A stretch of 17,308 nt of DNA, from NCBI GenBank assembly GCA_947305675.1, contig CAMZED010000020.1, forward strand, positions 1-17,308, written 5' to 3'. This document shows, one piece after another, positions 1-7,317 of this stretch. The position numbers and the translations under genes are program-made. Within the stretch, counting starts at the first letter, position 1, and every line of letters starts with the position of its first letter. Origin of the DNA: an uncultured Clostridia bacterium. Lineage in GTDB: Bacteria; Bacillota; Clostridia; Oscillospirales; CAG-382. The notes beneath the pieces are model-generated. The model did no database searches. It saw nothing but the letters and a program-made list of their open reading frames with translations, and had not been told where the DNA came from.

Positions 1-225
1 TTCAATTCCTCGCAGGAGATCACGGTACACGTAAACGTAATCGCTCCCGAGCCGGTCGAAAGCTCGGCTCCCGCGCAGGAATCCGGTTCGGAACCGGAAG
101 ATCCGCCGGCAATTCAGACGACGGAATTCCCCGGCTGGGCTGTCGTCGTTGTCGCGGTGCTCGCTTCGGCGATCGTCGCCGTGGCGGTAGTTATGATCGT
201 CAAAAAGACTTCCAAACGAAAATAA
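1..225 (+). CDS. C-terminal end of a membrane-anchored surface protein (partial)
   Basis: Open in frame 1 from the first base to TAA at 223-225, giving 74 residues of a protein that begins outside the window. The visible part starts with a beta-strand-like stretch (residues 7-13, TVHVNVI), continues with a Ser/Glu/Pro-rich linker (about 15-38), then one hydrophobic segment (about 46-67) and a short basic tail, KKTSKRK. This is a typical C-terminal stop-transfer anchor that leaves the main domain outside the cell. There is no LPxTG sorting motif. The function cannot be read from the tail. The histidine kinase gene starts 51 bases downstream on the same strand with no terminator between them, so the two may be co-transcribed. 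Confidence 0.75.
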   Translation, partial: FNSSQEITVHVNVIAPEPVESSAPAQESGSEPEDPPAIQTTEFPGWAVVVVAVLASAIVAVAVVMIVKKTSKRK

Positions 226-276
226 TTCCGATGCCGACGGGCATAATAAGAAAGCGCCGTTGTTCAGGAGAAAAAG

Positions 277-1725
277 ATGTTCAAAAGCATTTTCAGTAAA
301 TACCTCACGACGTTCACTGTCATCCTTTTAAGCTGCATTCTTGCGATAATTGCTTCGGTGACGGTGGTAACCGTCGACGATATGCGCTCGGCGCAGTATT
401 CGACAATGCGTTCTGTCGCGGGGAGCGTTGCCGCCGCGATCGAAGCGGTCGCAAAAGATATGTCGTTCAACTCGGTCGACGAGACGTTTACGCGCTCCGG
501 TACGGTAAAAAGCGTTATTGCCGCGGAATCTGCGGGCAGCGGCAGTTTGATCTATGTTTTCGGCGCAGACGGAAGGTTTGTAGGCGCTTCGGCGGGGATC
601 CCCGAAAAGGATCTTTCACCCGCCGCGGTAAACAAAATGTTCACCGTAAGCGATTCATACGCCGTAAGTACCGTCGAAGGACTTTACAACGAGAATATGG
701 TGAACATATATCGCGTCGGGAACGTCAACGGCGAAAGATATATCGTTCTCGTGAGCGATATGAAGCTCTCACGCGGGGTGATGGACAAAAAAATGGTCCT
801 TGTCGCCGTTACGGTCTCGCTTTGGGTGTTCCTTGCGGCGATGATATCGCTTTACGTCATATCGCGGCGGACTACAAGACCGCTGAGCCAGATCGTCCAA
901 GCGGCAAAAGGATATGCCAAGGGCAGATTCGATCAGAAGATCGAAGTCAGCGGGCAGGATGAAGTCGCCGAACTCGCCAAAGCGATAAACGAGATGGCTT
1001 CGTCGCTCGCACATATCGAAGAAGTGAGGAATTCTTTCATCGGCAACGTTTCACACGATCTTCGCACTCCAATGACCACCATAGCCGGATTCGTCGACGG
1101 GATCCTCGACGGGACCATACCCCCCGAAAACCGCGAATACTACCTTAACATTATATCGAGCGAGGTGCGCCGGCTTTCGAGACTTGTCAACAGTCTTCTG
1201 GAAATGTCGCGTATGGAAAGCGGCGCCAGCCTGAATTTTGTCGACTTTAACCTTACCGAAAAAGCGCGCAACGTGCTGATCTCTTTCGAAAAAAAGATCG
1301 ACGCGAAAAAGCTTGATATAGAATTCGACGGCGGCGACGAGGATCTGTTCGTCAACGCCGACGCCGATTCCATCCATCGCGTTATATTTAACCTTATCGA
1401 CAACGCGATCAAATTCACTCCCGAAGGCGGAAAAATAACCGTAAAGGTGGAAAGCGTCGCGGATGGCCGCCGGAAACGCAAAGCGCGGTTTTCGATCCGA
1501 AACACCGGCGACGGCATACCCTCCGAGGAGCTTCCGCACATATTCGAAAGGTTTTATAAAACCGACAGGTCGCGCGGGCTCGATAAGACCGGGACCGGTC
1601 TTGGGCTTTATATCGCAAAAACCTCGCTCGTCAACCACGGAGAGGATCTTGCCGCGGAATCTGTCGCGGGAGAATATACCGAGTTCAGCTTTTCGCTAAG
1701 GCTTGCGGAAACAAAAGAAAAATAA
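277..1725 (+). CDS. Membrane sensor histidine kinase (HAMP-HisKA-HATPase)
   Basis: A 482-residue two-component sensor kinase. Segments in order: transmembrane helix at about 11-33, an extracytoplasmic sensor domain of about 140 residues (possibly Cache-like), second helix at about 173-196, HAMP at about 197-250, HisKA with the phosphoacceptor His260 in NVSHDLRTP, and the HATPase domain with N box around N372-N376, G1 box GDGIP (411-415), F box FERFYKTD and G2 box GTGLGL (439-444). All catalytic motifs are present, so it should autophosphorylate. The start is fixed by AGGAG at 266-270. No response regulator lies beside it in the window, which is unusual for this PhoR/ResE-like class. The HtrA gene 122 bases downstream resembles the CssS-HtrA and CiaH-HtrA envelope-stress pairings; that role is inferred. 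Confidence 0.93.
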   Translation: MFKSIFSKYLTTFTVILLSCILAIIASVTVVTVDDMRSAQYSTMRSVAGSVAAAIEAVAKDMSFNSVDETFTRSGTVKSVIAAESAGSGSLIYVFGADGRFVGASAGIPEKDLSPAAVNKMFTVSDSYAVSTVEGLYNENMVNIYRVGNVNGERYIVLVSDMKLSRGVMDKKMVLVAVTVSLWVFLAAMISLYVISRRTTRPLSQIVQAAKGYAKGRFDQKIEVSGQDEVAELAKAINEMASSLAHIEEVRNSFIGNVSHDLRTPMTTIAGFVDGILDGTIPPENREYYLNIISSEVRRLSRLVNSLLEMSRMESGASLNFVDFNLTEKARNVLISFEKKIDAKKLDIEFDGGDEDLFVNADADSIHRVIFNLIDNAIKFTPEGGKITVKVESVADGRRKRKARFSIRNTGDGIPSEELPHIFERFYKTDRSRGLDKTGTGLGLYIAKTSLVNHGEDLAAESVAGEYTEFSFSLRLAETKEK

Positions 1726-1847
1726 TTTTCCGGATTAAAGGGTTTTTTAAGAAATCGGTGTTATCATTCGGTCAAACGGAAGATAATACTTAAGGGCAAA
1801 ACGGTTCGCATCGCCGCCGTGTTTGCCCGGAAACGGAGAAAGATATT

Positions 1848-3182
1848 ATGAATAACGATTATAATAACGGCTATAACAACCAGTCGCCGTCCGACGGGAA
1901 CCGCCCGGATTATACTTATAACTGGAACGGTTCGGAACACCGCCGCAACGACCGCCGCGGCGGCGCCAAGCATTACGCCGTCGTTGCGGTGATCGTGCTG
2001 CTTATCGCGGCGCTTGCCGTCACCGCGGTCATCGGTTACCGCAGTGCCGCCGACCGTTTCGTAAGCGGGACCGCGTCCGAATCTTCCGGCGATAACTCCG
2101 AATCGAGCCGTTCCGCCGGCGCCAACTCCGGCGGTGAACTTGTCGCCGATACTTCACGCACGAATTATTCCGATCCGGAATTCGTCCCGCGCACCGACGT
2201 CGAAAAGGTCCCCGGCACGCTTACCGAAATATACGAACAGGCTTCGGTTTCGTGCTGCACGATAAAAGCAACCACAAACACCGGTTATTCCATCGGCAGC
2301 GGTTTTGTGATCGATTCCGAAAACGGTTATATCGCCACCAACCATCACGTTATCAACGGCCAAAAAAGCATAACGGTCACTTTTTACGACGGCACTTCTT
2401 ACGACGCCGAACTGATCGGCAGCGACGCCACCACCGATCTCGCGGTGCTTCACATCGAAGCCGATGGTCTTAAAGCGCTTCCGATCGGCAACTCGCAGGA
2501 TCTTAAGATCGGCGAGCAGGTAATGGCGATCGGCACGCCTTATTCCGAAATGCTCGCCGGCACTATGACAGTCGGGTATATCAGCGGCATAACGCGCGAT
2601 TTCAAAATCACAAACGCCTACGGCAAAACAGTAAAGGTAATGACTCTTATCCAGACCGACTGCCCGATCAACCCCGGGAACAGCGGCGGACCGCTGATCG
2701 ATATGGCGGGCAACGTGGTAGGGATCAATTCGCTTAAGATAAGGGCCGAGGAATACGAAGGACTCGGGTTCGCCATCCCCATAACCGAGGCAACCGAAAT
2801 ATTCACCAAACTCATCAAAGGCGAGGAAATAACTTCAAGCGGCATCGCTTCCGCTTCGCCTTATCTGGGCATAAACGTCTATGATCTCGAGGCGGGTCTG
2901 AGTTATTACCGCATATCTCCGAAGTGCGAATATCCTTCCGGCGTGCTTGTCGCTTCGATCTCCAACGCCGATTCCGCGGTTTACAAAGCCGGGCTCGCTT
3001 TCTTTGATATCATCACCGAGTTCAACGGCAAGGCTGTCGATACGGCAAGCGGCCTTGTCGACGAACTCAACAAATATAAAGCCGGCGACGAGGTCACTTT
3101 GACCGTGTTCCGGTTCAACCGCGGGTTGACTTCGGGCGAGTACCTTACGCTCACCTTCAAGCTCGACGCCGTCGGGTCATAA
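1848..3182 (+). CDS. htrA: HtrA/DegP-type membrane-anchored serine protease with PDZ domain
   Basis: A 444-residue S1C-family protease that would degrade misfolded proteins at the outer face of the membrane. Residues 1-41 are a polar, Asn-rich cytoplasmic tail, and 42-63 form the single membrane anchor. A Ser/Gly-rich linker follows (about 70-105). The trypsin-like domain (about 125-325) carries the triad His167 (in TNHHV), Asp197 (in TTDLAV) and Ser279 (in NPGNSGGP). A single, rather divergent PDZ domain covers about 338-425. Length and order match Gram-positive HtrA. The start is supported by GGAG at 1835-1838. Cysteines 136, 137, 272 and 360 would lie outside the cell; Cys272 is where the family often has Ala. 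I saw no convincing promoter in the 122-base gap after the kinase gene. The gene ends at a terminator at 3222-3257. Confidence 0.94.
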   Translation: MNNDYNNGYNNQSPSDGNRPDYTYNWNGSEHRRNDRRGGAKHYAVVAVIVLLIAALAVTAVIGYRSAADRFVSGTASESSGDNSESSRSAGANSGGELVADTSRTNYSDPEFVPRTDVEKVPGTLTEIYEQASVSCCTIKATTNTGYSIGSGFVIDSENGYIATNHHVINGQKSITVTFYDGTSYDAELIGSDATTDLAVLHIEADGLKALPIGNSQDLKIGEQVMAIGTPYSEMLAGTMTVGYISGITRDFKITNAYGKTVKVMTLIQTDCPINPGNSGGPLIDMAGNVVGINSLKIRAEEYEGLGFAIPITEATEIFTKLIKGEEITSSGIASASPYLGINVYDLEAGLSYYRISPKCEYPSGVLVASISNADSAVYKAGLAFFDIITEFNGKAVDTASGLVDELNKYKAGDEVTLTVFRFNRGLTSGEYLTLTFKLDAVGS

Positions 3183-3221
3183 AAACGCTTACCGCTTTTC
3201 TCATATTGTTCTCCTTTAGCG

Positions 3222-3257
3222 CACGGGGTCGCCTTTCGGCGGCTCCGTGTCGTTTTT
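3222..3257 (+). terminator. Intrinsic terminator of htrA
   Basis: A 12-bp stem (3222-3233 pairing with 3238-3249, two G-U pairs) with a four-base TTTC loop, followed by TCG and a run of five T at 3253-3257. The T tract lies only on the + side, so it should stop rightward transcription from htrA and not leftward transcription. It overlaps the stop codon of the convergent amidase gene. Confidence 0.8.
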
Positions 3258-4005
3258 ATTCGTTTGGAATAATATATTCGCCGTAGGAATAACCGCGCAT
3301 CCCGGCGTATTCGACAAGATACCACCCGTTTTCGCTTCCGAATAACGCGATCTCGGCACCGTCGGGTATCTGCCCGATTATCGTTGCGCCGGTATTCGGC
3401 GCTTCGCGGATGTTAAGCCTGCCGCCTTGGGTTTTAACTCTTCCGCGTCCGACATCCGGCGCGGGATCGATCAGCGGCATACCGAAGTATTCCGCGACCG
3501 AAAGCGACAGATATTTTGCGATCGCGCGAAGGTTGTTCTTTATCCATTCGGCGTCGGTCTCGTTGTCGTGGTAAGCGATCTCGATCAATACCGCCGGCGC
3601 GACCGTGTTGTTTAGTTCATAAAGGCTTGTCGTCGCCAAAGTCCTTACCCGTGCCGGATCGTAATAGATCTTTCGCATATTGTCGGCTATTATTTCGGCA
3701 AAACGTTTTCCGTCGCCGCTCGAAGGGTAATAATATACGTCGCATCCGGTCTGCCTGCCGTAGTTCGCGCTTCCCGAAGCGTTTGAATGAAGCGCCAGGT
3801 GCAAAAGATAATTGCCGGCGTTCGAAGCCCTTACCGAAGCGCCTACCGTTCCCGAAGGGTCGTTCCTCCCGAACGTGATCCCGCTGGCGGTAAGATAAGG
3901 TTCCATATAATCGGCTACGAGGTTCATATAGTATTCCTCGCTTCCGCTGCCGTCGTAATAAGAATTGTAATCCTGTGTGGACGGACTTAAAAAAAGCATC
4001 GGCAT
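3256..4005 (-). CDS. N-acetylmuramoyl-L-alanine amidase (Amidase_3-like) with C-terminal SH3 domain
   Basis: A 249-residue peptidoglycan hydrolase. Residues 3-175 resemble the Amidase_3 fold: EE at 23-24, LALHSNAS with His73, and AVLIEIAYHDN with Glu142, which correspond to zinc ligands and the catalytic Glu of the family. The usual first ligand in a DPGHGG-type motif is missing; the equivalent stretch reads LSPSTQDYN (6-14). Residues 187-245 form an SH3b-type wall-binding domain (GGRLNIREAPN...GWYLVEYAG). There is no signal peptide, because the catalytic domain begins at once, so it is either released like an endolysin or exported by another route. The start at 4005 is supported by AGAGGAG seven to eight bases upstream (about 4013-4020). 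It has its own likely promoter and sits between two terminators, so it is probably monocistronic. Confidence 0.85.
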   Translation of the reverse strand: MPMLFLSPSTQDYNSYYDGSGSEEYYMNLVADYMEPYLTASGITFGRNDPSGTVGASVRASNAGNYLLHLALHSNASGSANYGRQTGCDVYYYPSSGDGKRFAEIIADNMRKIYYDPARVRTLATTSLYELNNTVAPAVLIEIAYHDNETDAEWIKNNLRAIAKYLSLSVAEYFGMPLIDPAPDVGRGRVKTQGGRLNIREAPNTGATIIGQIPDGAEIALFGSENGWYLVEYAGMRGYSYGEYIIPNE

Positions 4006-4036
4006 ATGTTCTTCTCCTCTCGGTAACTTTGTTGAA

Positions 4037-4066
4037 AGTATATGCCTTTTAACGGTGTTACGACAA
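4037..4066 (-). promoter_or_regulatory. Possible sigma-A promoter of the amidase gene
   Basis: On the - strand, TTGTCG (4066-4061) lies 18 bases upstream of TATACT (4042-4037). The predicted leader would be about 25-30 bases to the amidase start. The -35 overlaps the T tract of the preceding terminator, so transcription of this gene would restart where the upstream operon ends. The -35 match is only moderate. Confidence 0.4.
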
Positions 4067-4091
4067 AAAAAGAACGGCTTTTGAGCCGTTC
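4065..4091 (-). terminator. Intrinsic terminator of the lipoprotein operon
   Basis: A perfect 8-bp stem (4072-4079 with 4084-4091), four-base loop, and on the - strand a run of seven T (4071-4065) directly after the stem. It lies 17 bases past the stop of the lipoprotein gene in the direction of transcription, and separates that operon from the amidase gene. Confidence 0.88.
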
Positions 4092-4107
4092 GGGAACTGT
4101 TTGATTA

Positions 4108-4698
4108 TTATTCGTGGAAGACAAAGCTGCCGGTGACGGTGCCGAGCACGTCTTTAACGCTGTCGTAATCGTCGTTGACGGCGGTAAGTGTAACGATATA
4201 AACCGTTCCGTTCCTGCAGCAGATCACCTGGTCGTATAAATAAGTCTTTTCGCTGTATCTGCCGGAATAGCGAACCTTCAGCGCGACGGTATCGCCGAGC
4301 TTGGTTTCCTCGCCGTCTTTGGCGTTTTCGCCTTCCTCGGTCTGCCCGAGCATTTTGAAATCAAGAAGGTTATCGGAAAGGTCTTTTTTATATTGCTTCC
4401 AATAATCCCGCGCGCCGGTGTTTACGTCGGAAAGACCGAACGTAAGTACGTTTATGCTCGCGTACTGGGCGATAAGATCGCTCTTGTTCAGGTCTTTGCG
4501 GATGGCAACTATACCGTCGTTTTCGGCAATATCCCAATCGTCGGGATAATTAAAACTGTAATAGACGGCGTCGTTCCCGGCGGCGCGCCCGGCGACCTTC
4601 TGCCCGTCGGGAGCGCTGACCTCCGCGTTATTGGTGCATCCGGCAAGCGCCGCGACGGCGAATAAAACGATAAGAGTCAAAGATATAATTCTCTTCAT
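4108..4698 (-). CDS. Lipoprotein with PsbP/DcrB-like domain
   Basis: A 196-residue secreted lipoprotein. The signal peptide ends in lipobox LAGC with the lipidated Cys21. The mature part (about 45-195) begins YYSFNYPDDWDI and ends GSFVFHE, with alternating strands in between. That is the pattern of PsbP/DcrB-like (DUF1795-type) domains, which start with an aromatic-Pro-xx-W motif. No enzymatic function is evident. A Cys-Cys pair occurs in the late strand VICCRNG. The reading frame can be extended upstream to a TTG at 4716, but ATG 4698 has AGGAGGT at 4710-4704 at ideal spacing, so I use it. The preceding gene stops only 10 bases upstream and its stop codon lies in this Shine-Dalgarno, which suggests translational coupling. 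Confidence 0.8.
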   Translation of the reverse strand: MKRIISLTLIVLFAVAALAGCTNNAEVSAPDGQKVAGRAAGNDAVYYSFNYPDDWDIAENDGIVAIRKDLNKSDLIAQYASINVLTFGLSDVNTGARDYWKQYKKDLSDNLLDFKMLGQTEEGENAKDGEETKLGDTVALKVRYSGRYSEKTYLYDQVICCRNGTVYIVTLTAVNDDYDSVKDVLGTVTGSFVFHE

Positions 4699-4703
4699 TC
4701 GGT

Positions 4704-4710
4704 ACCTCCT
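4704..4710 (-). promoter_or_regulatory. Ribosome binding site deciding the lipoprotein start
   Basis: AGGAGGT on the - strand, five bases before ATG 4698. It overlaps the TAG stop (4711-4709) of the upstream gene. It rules out the TTG at 4716, which lies upstream of it. Confidence 0.85.
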
Positions 4711-5086
4711 AACCAAGGGTCAGTTCTGTATTCTTTCCGTTATAACGGTAATAAACCTTTTTGATCTCCGCTTCTCCGGTCTGCACAACGATTTTCGCGT
4801 AACCGTCTTCGTCGCGTTCAAACGCTTTGCTTCCGTTTGCGGATGCGACGAAAGTCACGTAAAGACATCCGTCCGAAACGTCCGATTCACAGCCGCAGAC
4901 GAAATAACCTTCTTTTTCGCAGCTGACGCGGCAGGTAAAGATCCCTTCGGAAGCGGTCGAGGCGTCAGCCACGGCGATATCTTCAAGCGCCAACTCGGTT
5001 TCCGAAGATCCGAACAGCGAATAACTTGCAAATATCAACAGCGCCGCCGCGGCGAGTGAAATAACAACAGCTACCGCACGTCTCAT
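4709..5086 (-). CDS. Small exported cysteine-rich protein of unknown function
   Basis: 125 residues. An N-terminal hydrophobic segment (about 4-23), preceded by two Arg, is a signal peptide or membrane anchor; there is no lipobox. The external part carries five cysteines within 23 residues (52, 56, 64, 66, 74; pattern CxxxC then CxC then C), followed by a beta-rich stretch. I do not recognise a family. The cysteine cluster could form disulfides or bind a metal, but neither is shown. ATG 5086 is preferred over the in-frame TTG at 5092 because AAAGGAG (5102-5096) is nine bases upstream of the ATG and too close to the TTG. It is the first gene of a two-gene operon with the lipoprotein and has its own promoter, divergent from uvrB. 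Confidence 0.7.
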   Translation of the reverse strand: MRRAVAVVISLAAAALLIFASYSLFGSSETELALEDIAVADASTASEGIFTCRVSCEKEGYFVCGCESDVSDGCLYVTFVASANGSKAFERDEDGYAKIVVQTGEAEIKKVYYRYNGKNTELTLG

Positions 5087-5142
5087 AATCAAACGCTCCT
5101 TTGCTTTACCGAATTATCCGTACGTATCCGACCACTTTGTAT

Positions 5143-5171
5143 ATTATAACTCAGTCCTATAAAAAACGCAA
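5143..5171 (-). promoter_or_regulatory. Sigma-A promoter of the leftward exported-protein/lipoprotein operon
   Basis: On the - strand TTGCGT (5171-5166) is followed after 17 bases by a perfect TATAAT (5148-5143). The start would fall near 5136, giving a leader of about 50 bases. Only half of the -35 matches consensus. It is divergent from the uvrB promoter, with about 45 bases between the two -35 elements. Confidence 0.65.
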
Positions 5172-5210
5172 TAGCAAAATCATTCGAAATTCTTTATATA
5201 ACCGTTAAAA

Positions 5211-5222
5211 AAACACTTGTTC
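5211..5222 (+). promoter_or_regulatory. Candidate LexA (SOS) operator of uvrB
   Basis: The sequence AAAC-ACTT-GTTC matches seven of eight positions of the Gram-positive LexA/DinR core GAAC-N4-GTTC, and lies exactly over the -35 hexamer (5217-5222) of the uvrB promoter. LexA control of uvrB is well established in Bacillus. The placement would block RNA polymerase until the SOS response removes LexA. The outer CG flanks of the full consensus are not conserved (A and T here), so it may be a weak site or chance. Confidence 0.5.
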
Positions 5223-5245
5223 TTTTTTTCGCGTCGTGGTATAAT
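5217..5245 (+). promoter_or_regulatory. Sigma-A promoter of the uvrB operon
   Basis: TTGTTC (5217-5222), a 17-base spacer and a perfect TATAAT (5240-5245). The AT-rich stretch upstream with a run of A could act as an UP element. The predicted start is near 5252 and the leader about 30 bases, ending in AAAGGGG (5271-5277), the ribosome binding site of uvrB. Confidence 0.8.
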
Positions 5246-5283
5246 AATATGATAAATTCCGTCACGGCGAAAAGGGGTTCTTT

Positions 5284-7251
5284 ATGGCGAACGAAAAATT
5301 CAAACTTGTCTCTGATTATAAGCCGACCGGCGACCAGCCTCAGGCGATCTCGGCGTTGGTAGAGGGCTTGCGCCGCGGCGACCGCGATCAGACACTTATC
5401 GGCGTTACCGGATCGGGCAAGACTTTCACAATGGCAAACGTTATCGCACAGATGAACCGCCCCGCCATTATTTTAGAGCCAAACAAGACTCTCGCCGCGC
5501 AGATCTGCTCCGAGTTAAAAGCGCTGTTCCCCGAAAACGCGGTGGAGTTCTTCGTATCGTATTACGATTATTATCAGCCCGAAGCCTACGTCCCCGGCAA
5601 AGATATTTATATCGAAAAAGACGCCGCCGTCAATTCCGAGATCGACAAACTCCGCCATTCGGCGACAAGCTCGCTCTTCGAGCGGCGCGACGTGATCATA
5701 GTCGCCTCGGTAAGCTGCATCTACTCGCTCGGGGACCCGCAGGAATACGCCGCGCAGATGCTTTCGATAAGGCGCGGATCGATCTTCCCGCGCGATGATA
5801 TAATAAAAAGGCTGGTCACTTTGCAATACGCAAGGAGCGATATCGGCTTCGAGCGCAACAATTTTCGCGTCCGCGGCGACGTGCTTGAGATATTTCCTTC
5901 GAACACCGATACCAACGCCGTCAGGGTGGAACTTTTCGGCGACGAAGTCGACCGCATCTCGCAGATAAACACGGTTACCGGCGAGGTCGTTGCCGATATG
6001 TCTCACATCGCCATCTACCCGGCGACTCACTATATGACCAATTCCGAGACCCGCAAAAAAGCGCTTGACGATATTATCGCCGAGCTCGACGAGAGGATCG
6101 CTTATTTCGAAAGTGAGAACAAATTCTTAGAGGCTCAGCGCATCCGCGAACGCACCATGTTCGACGTTGAGCAGATACGCGAGATCGGCTTTTGTTCCGG
6201 GGTCGAAAACTATTCCCGCGTGCTTTCCGGCAGGGCGCCGGGCAGCGCGCCCTATACATTGCTCGATTATTTTCCCTCGGATTTCATTATGTTCCTCGAC
6301 GAAAGTCACATAATGCTCCCGCAGATACGCGGAATGGAATCGGGCGACAGGATGCGCAAGAAAAACCTTATCGATTACGGCTTCCGCCTCCCCTCCGCCT
6401 ATGACAACCGCCCGCTGAAGTTTTCGGAATTCGAGGAAAAGCGCGGGCAGACGGTCTACGTCTCCGCCACGCCGAAGGAATACGAGCGCAATCTGTCGAC
6501 TCAGCTTGTCGAACAGATCATCCGTCCGACCGGGCTTTTGGATCCGAAGGTCATCGTCCGTCCGACAAAAGGTCAGATCGACGATCTCGCCGGGGAGATA
6601 CGCATACGCGCAAAACGCGGCGAAAGGGTGCTTGTAACCACTCTCACCCGCAAAATGGCGGAGGATCTCACCGAGTTTTTCGAGCTTTCCGGGATAAAAA
6701 GCCGCTATCTGCACTATGATATCGACACCATCGAGCGTATGGACATACTGCGCGGACTGCGCGCCGGCGAATTCGATGTTCTTGTCGGCATAAACCTCCT
6801 GCGCGAGGGGCTCGATCTGCCGGAGGTTTCGCTTGTCGCCATACTCGACGCCGATAAAGAAGGCTTCCTGCGCGGCGAGATATCGCTGGTCCAGACAATA
6901 GGCCGCGCCGCCCGCAACGCCGACGGCACCGTGATAATGTACGCCGACACGGTGACGGGTTCGATGGATCGCGCCATAAAAGAGACAGAACGCCGCCGCC
7001 GTATTCAGGATGAATACAACAAGGCGCATGGCATAACTCCGAAGACGATAATCAAGGATATATCCACTCCGCTCGCCATTACCACCGTCGCCGATATAGC
7101 CGAGGCGGAAAAGAGCGAAAAAGGCAAACTTACCCCCGAAAAGAAGAAGAAACTTATCGACAAACTCACGTCGGATATGAAGCGCGCCGCGAAGGAACTC
7201 GATTTCGAGACCGCCGCGATACTCCGCGACAGGATAAGACGGCTGATGTAA
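5284..7251 (+). CDS. uvrB: UvrB, excinuclease ABC subunit B
   Basis: A 655-residue DNA-damage verification helicase of nucleotide excision repair. It is loaded by UvrA, opens the helix at the lesion and recruits UvrC. Visible motifs: Walker A GVTGSGKT (40-47), the beta-hairpin region YYDYYQPEAYVP (93-104), DESH (339-342, Walker B), YVSATP (392-397), the domain with GINLLREGLDLPEVS (502-516), QTIGRAARN (537-545, motif VI) and a C-terminal UVR domain (about 620-655) that contacts UvrC. Length is normal for the family (about 655-680). The start is set by AAAGGGG at 5271-5277, six bases upstream. It is the first gene of a likely operon with the HD protein and uvrA, with a possible LexA operator at the promoter. 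No defect seen. Confidence 0.98.
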   Translation: MANEKFKLVSDYKPTGDQPQAISALVEGLRRGDRDQTLIGVTGSGKTFTMANVIAQMNRPAIILEPNKTLAAQICSELKALFPENAVEFFVSYYDYYQPEAYVPGKDIYIEKDAAVNSEIDKLRHSATSSLFERRDVIIVASVSCIYSLGDPQEYAAQMLSIRRGSIFPRDDIIKRLVTLQYARSDIGFERNNFRVRGDVLEIFPSNTDTNAVRVELFGDEVDRISQINTVTGEVVADMSHIAIYPATHYMTNSETRKKALDDIIAELDERIAYFESENKFLEAQRIRERTMFDVEQIREIGFCSGVENYSRVLSGRAPGSAPYTLLDYFPSDFIMFLDESHIMLPQIRGMESGDRMRKKNLIDYGFRLPSAYDNRPLKFSEFEEKRGQTVYVSATPKEYERNLSTQLVEQIIRPTGLLDPKVIVRPTKGQIDDLAGEIRIRAKRGERVLVTTLTRKMAEDLTEFFELSGIKSRYLHYDIDTIERMDILRGLRAGEFDVLVGINLLREGLDLPEVSLVAILDADKEGFLRGEISLVQTIGRAARNADGTVIMYADTVTGSMDRAIKETERRRRIQDEYNKAHGITPKTIIKDISTPLAITTVADIAEAEKSEKGKLTPEKKKKLIDKLTSDMKRAAKELDFETAAILRDRIRRLM

Positions 7252-7317
7252 GGCAGCCGATCCGACCGAAAGCCGTGTTTTACGGCAGAATTGCAGATTT
7301 TGCAAGAAAGGATCGCT

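Noticed and set aside
1726..1847. A promoter or terminator between the kinase and htrA genes
   Set aside because: There is a run of six T and a GATAAT, but no stable stem before the T run and no fitting -35 element.
3256..4005. Prophage remnant suggested by the endolysin-like amidase
   Set aside because: No holin, tail, integrase or attachment-site features flank it, and both neighbours are ordinary chromosomal genes.
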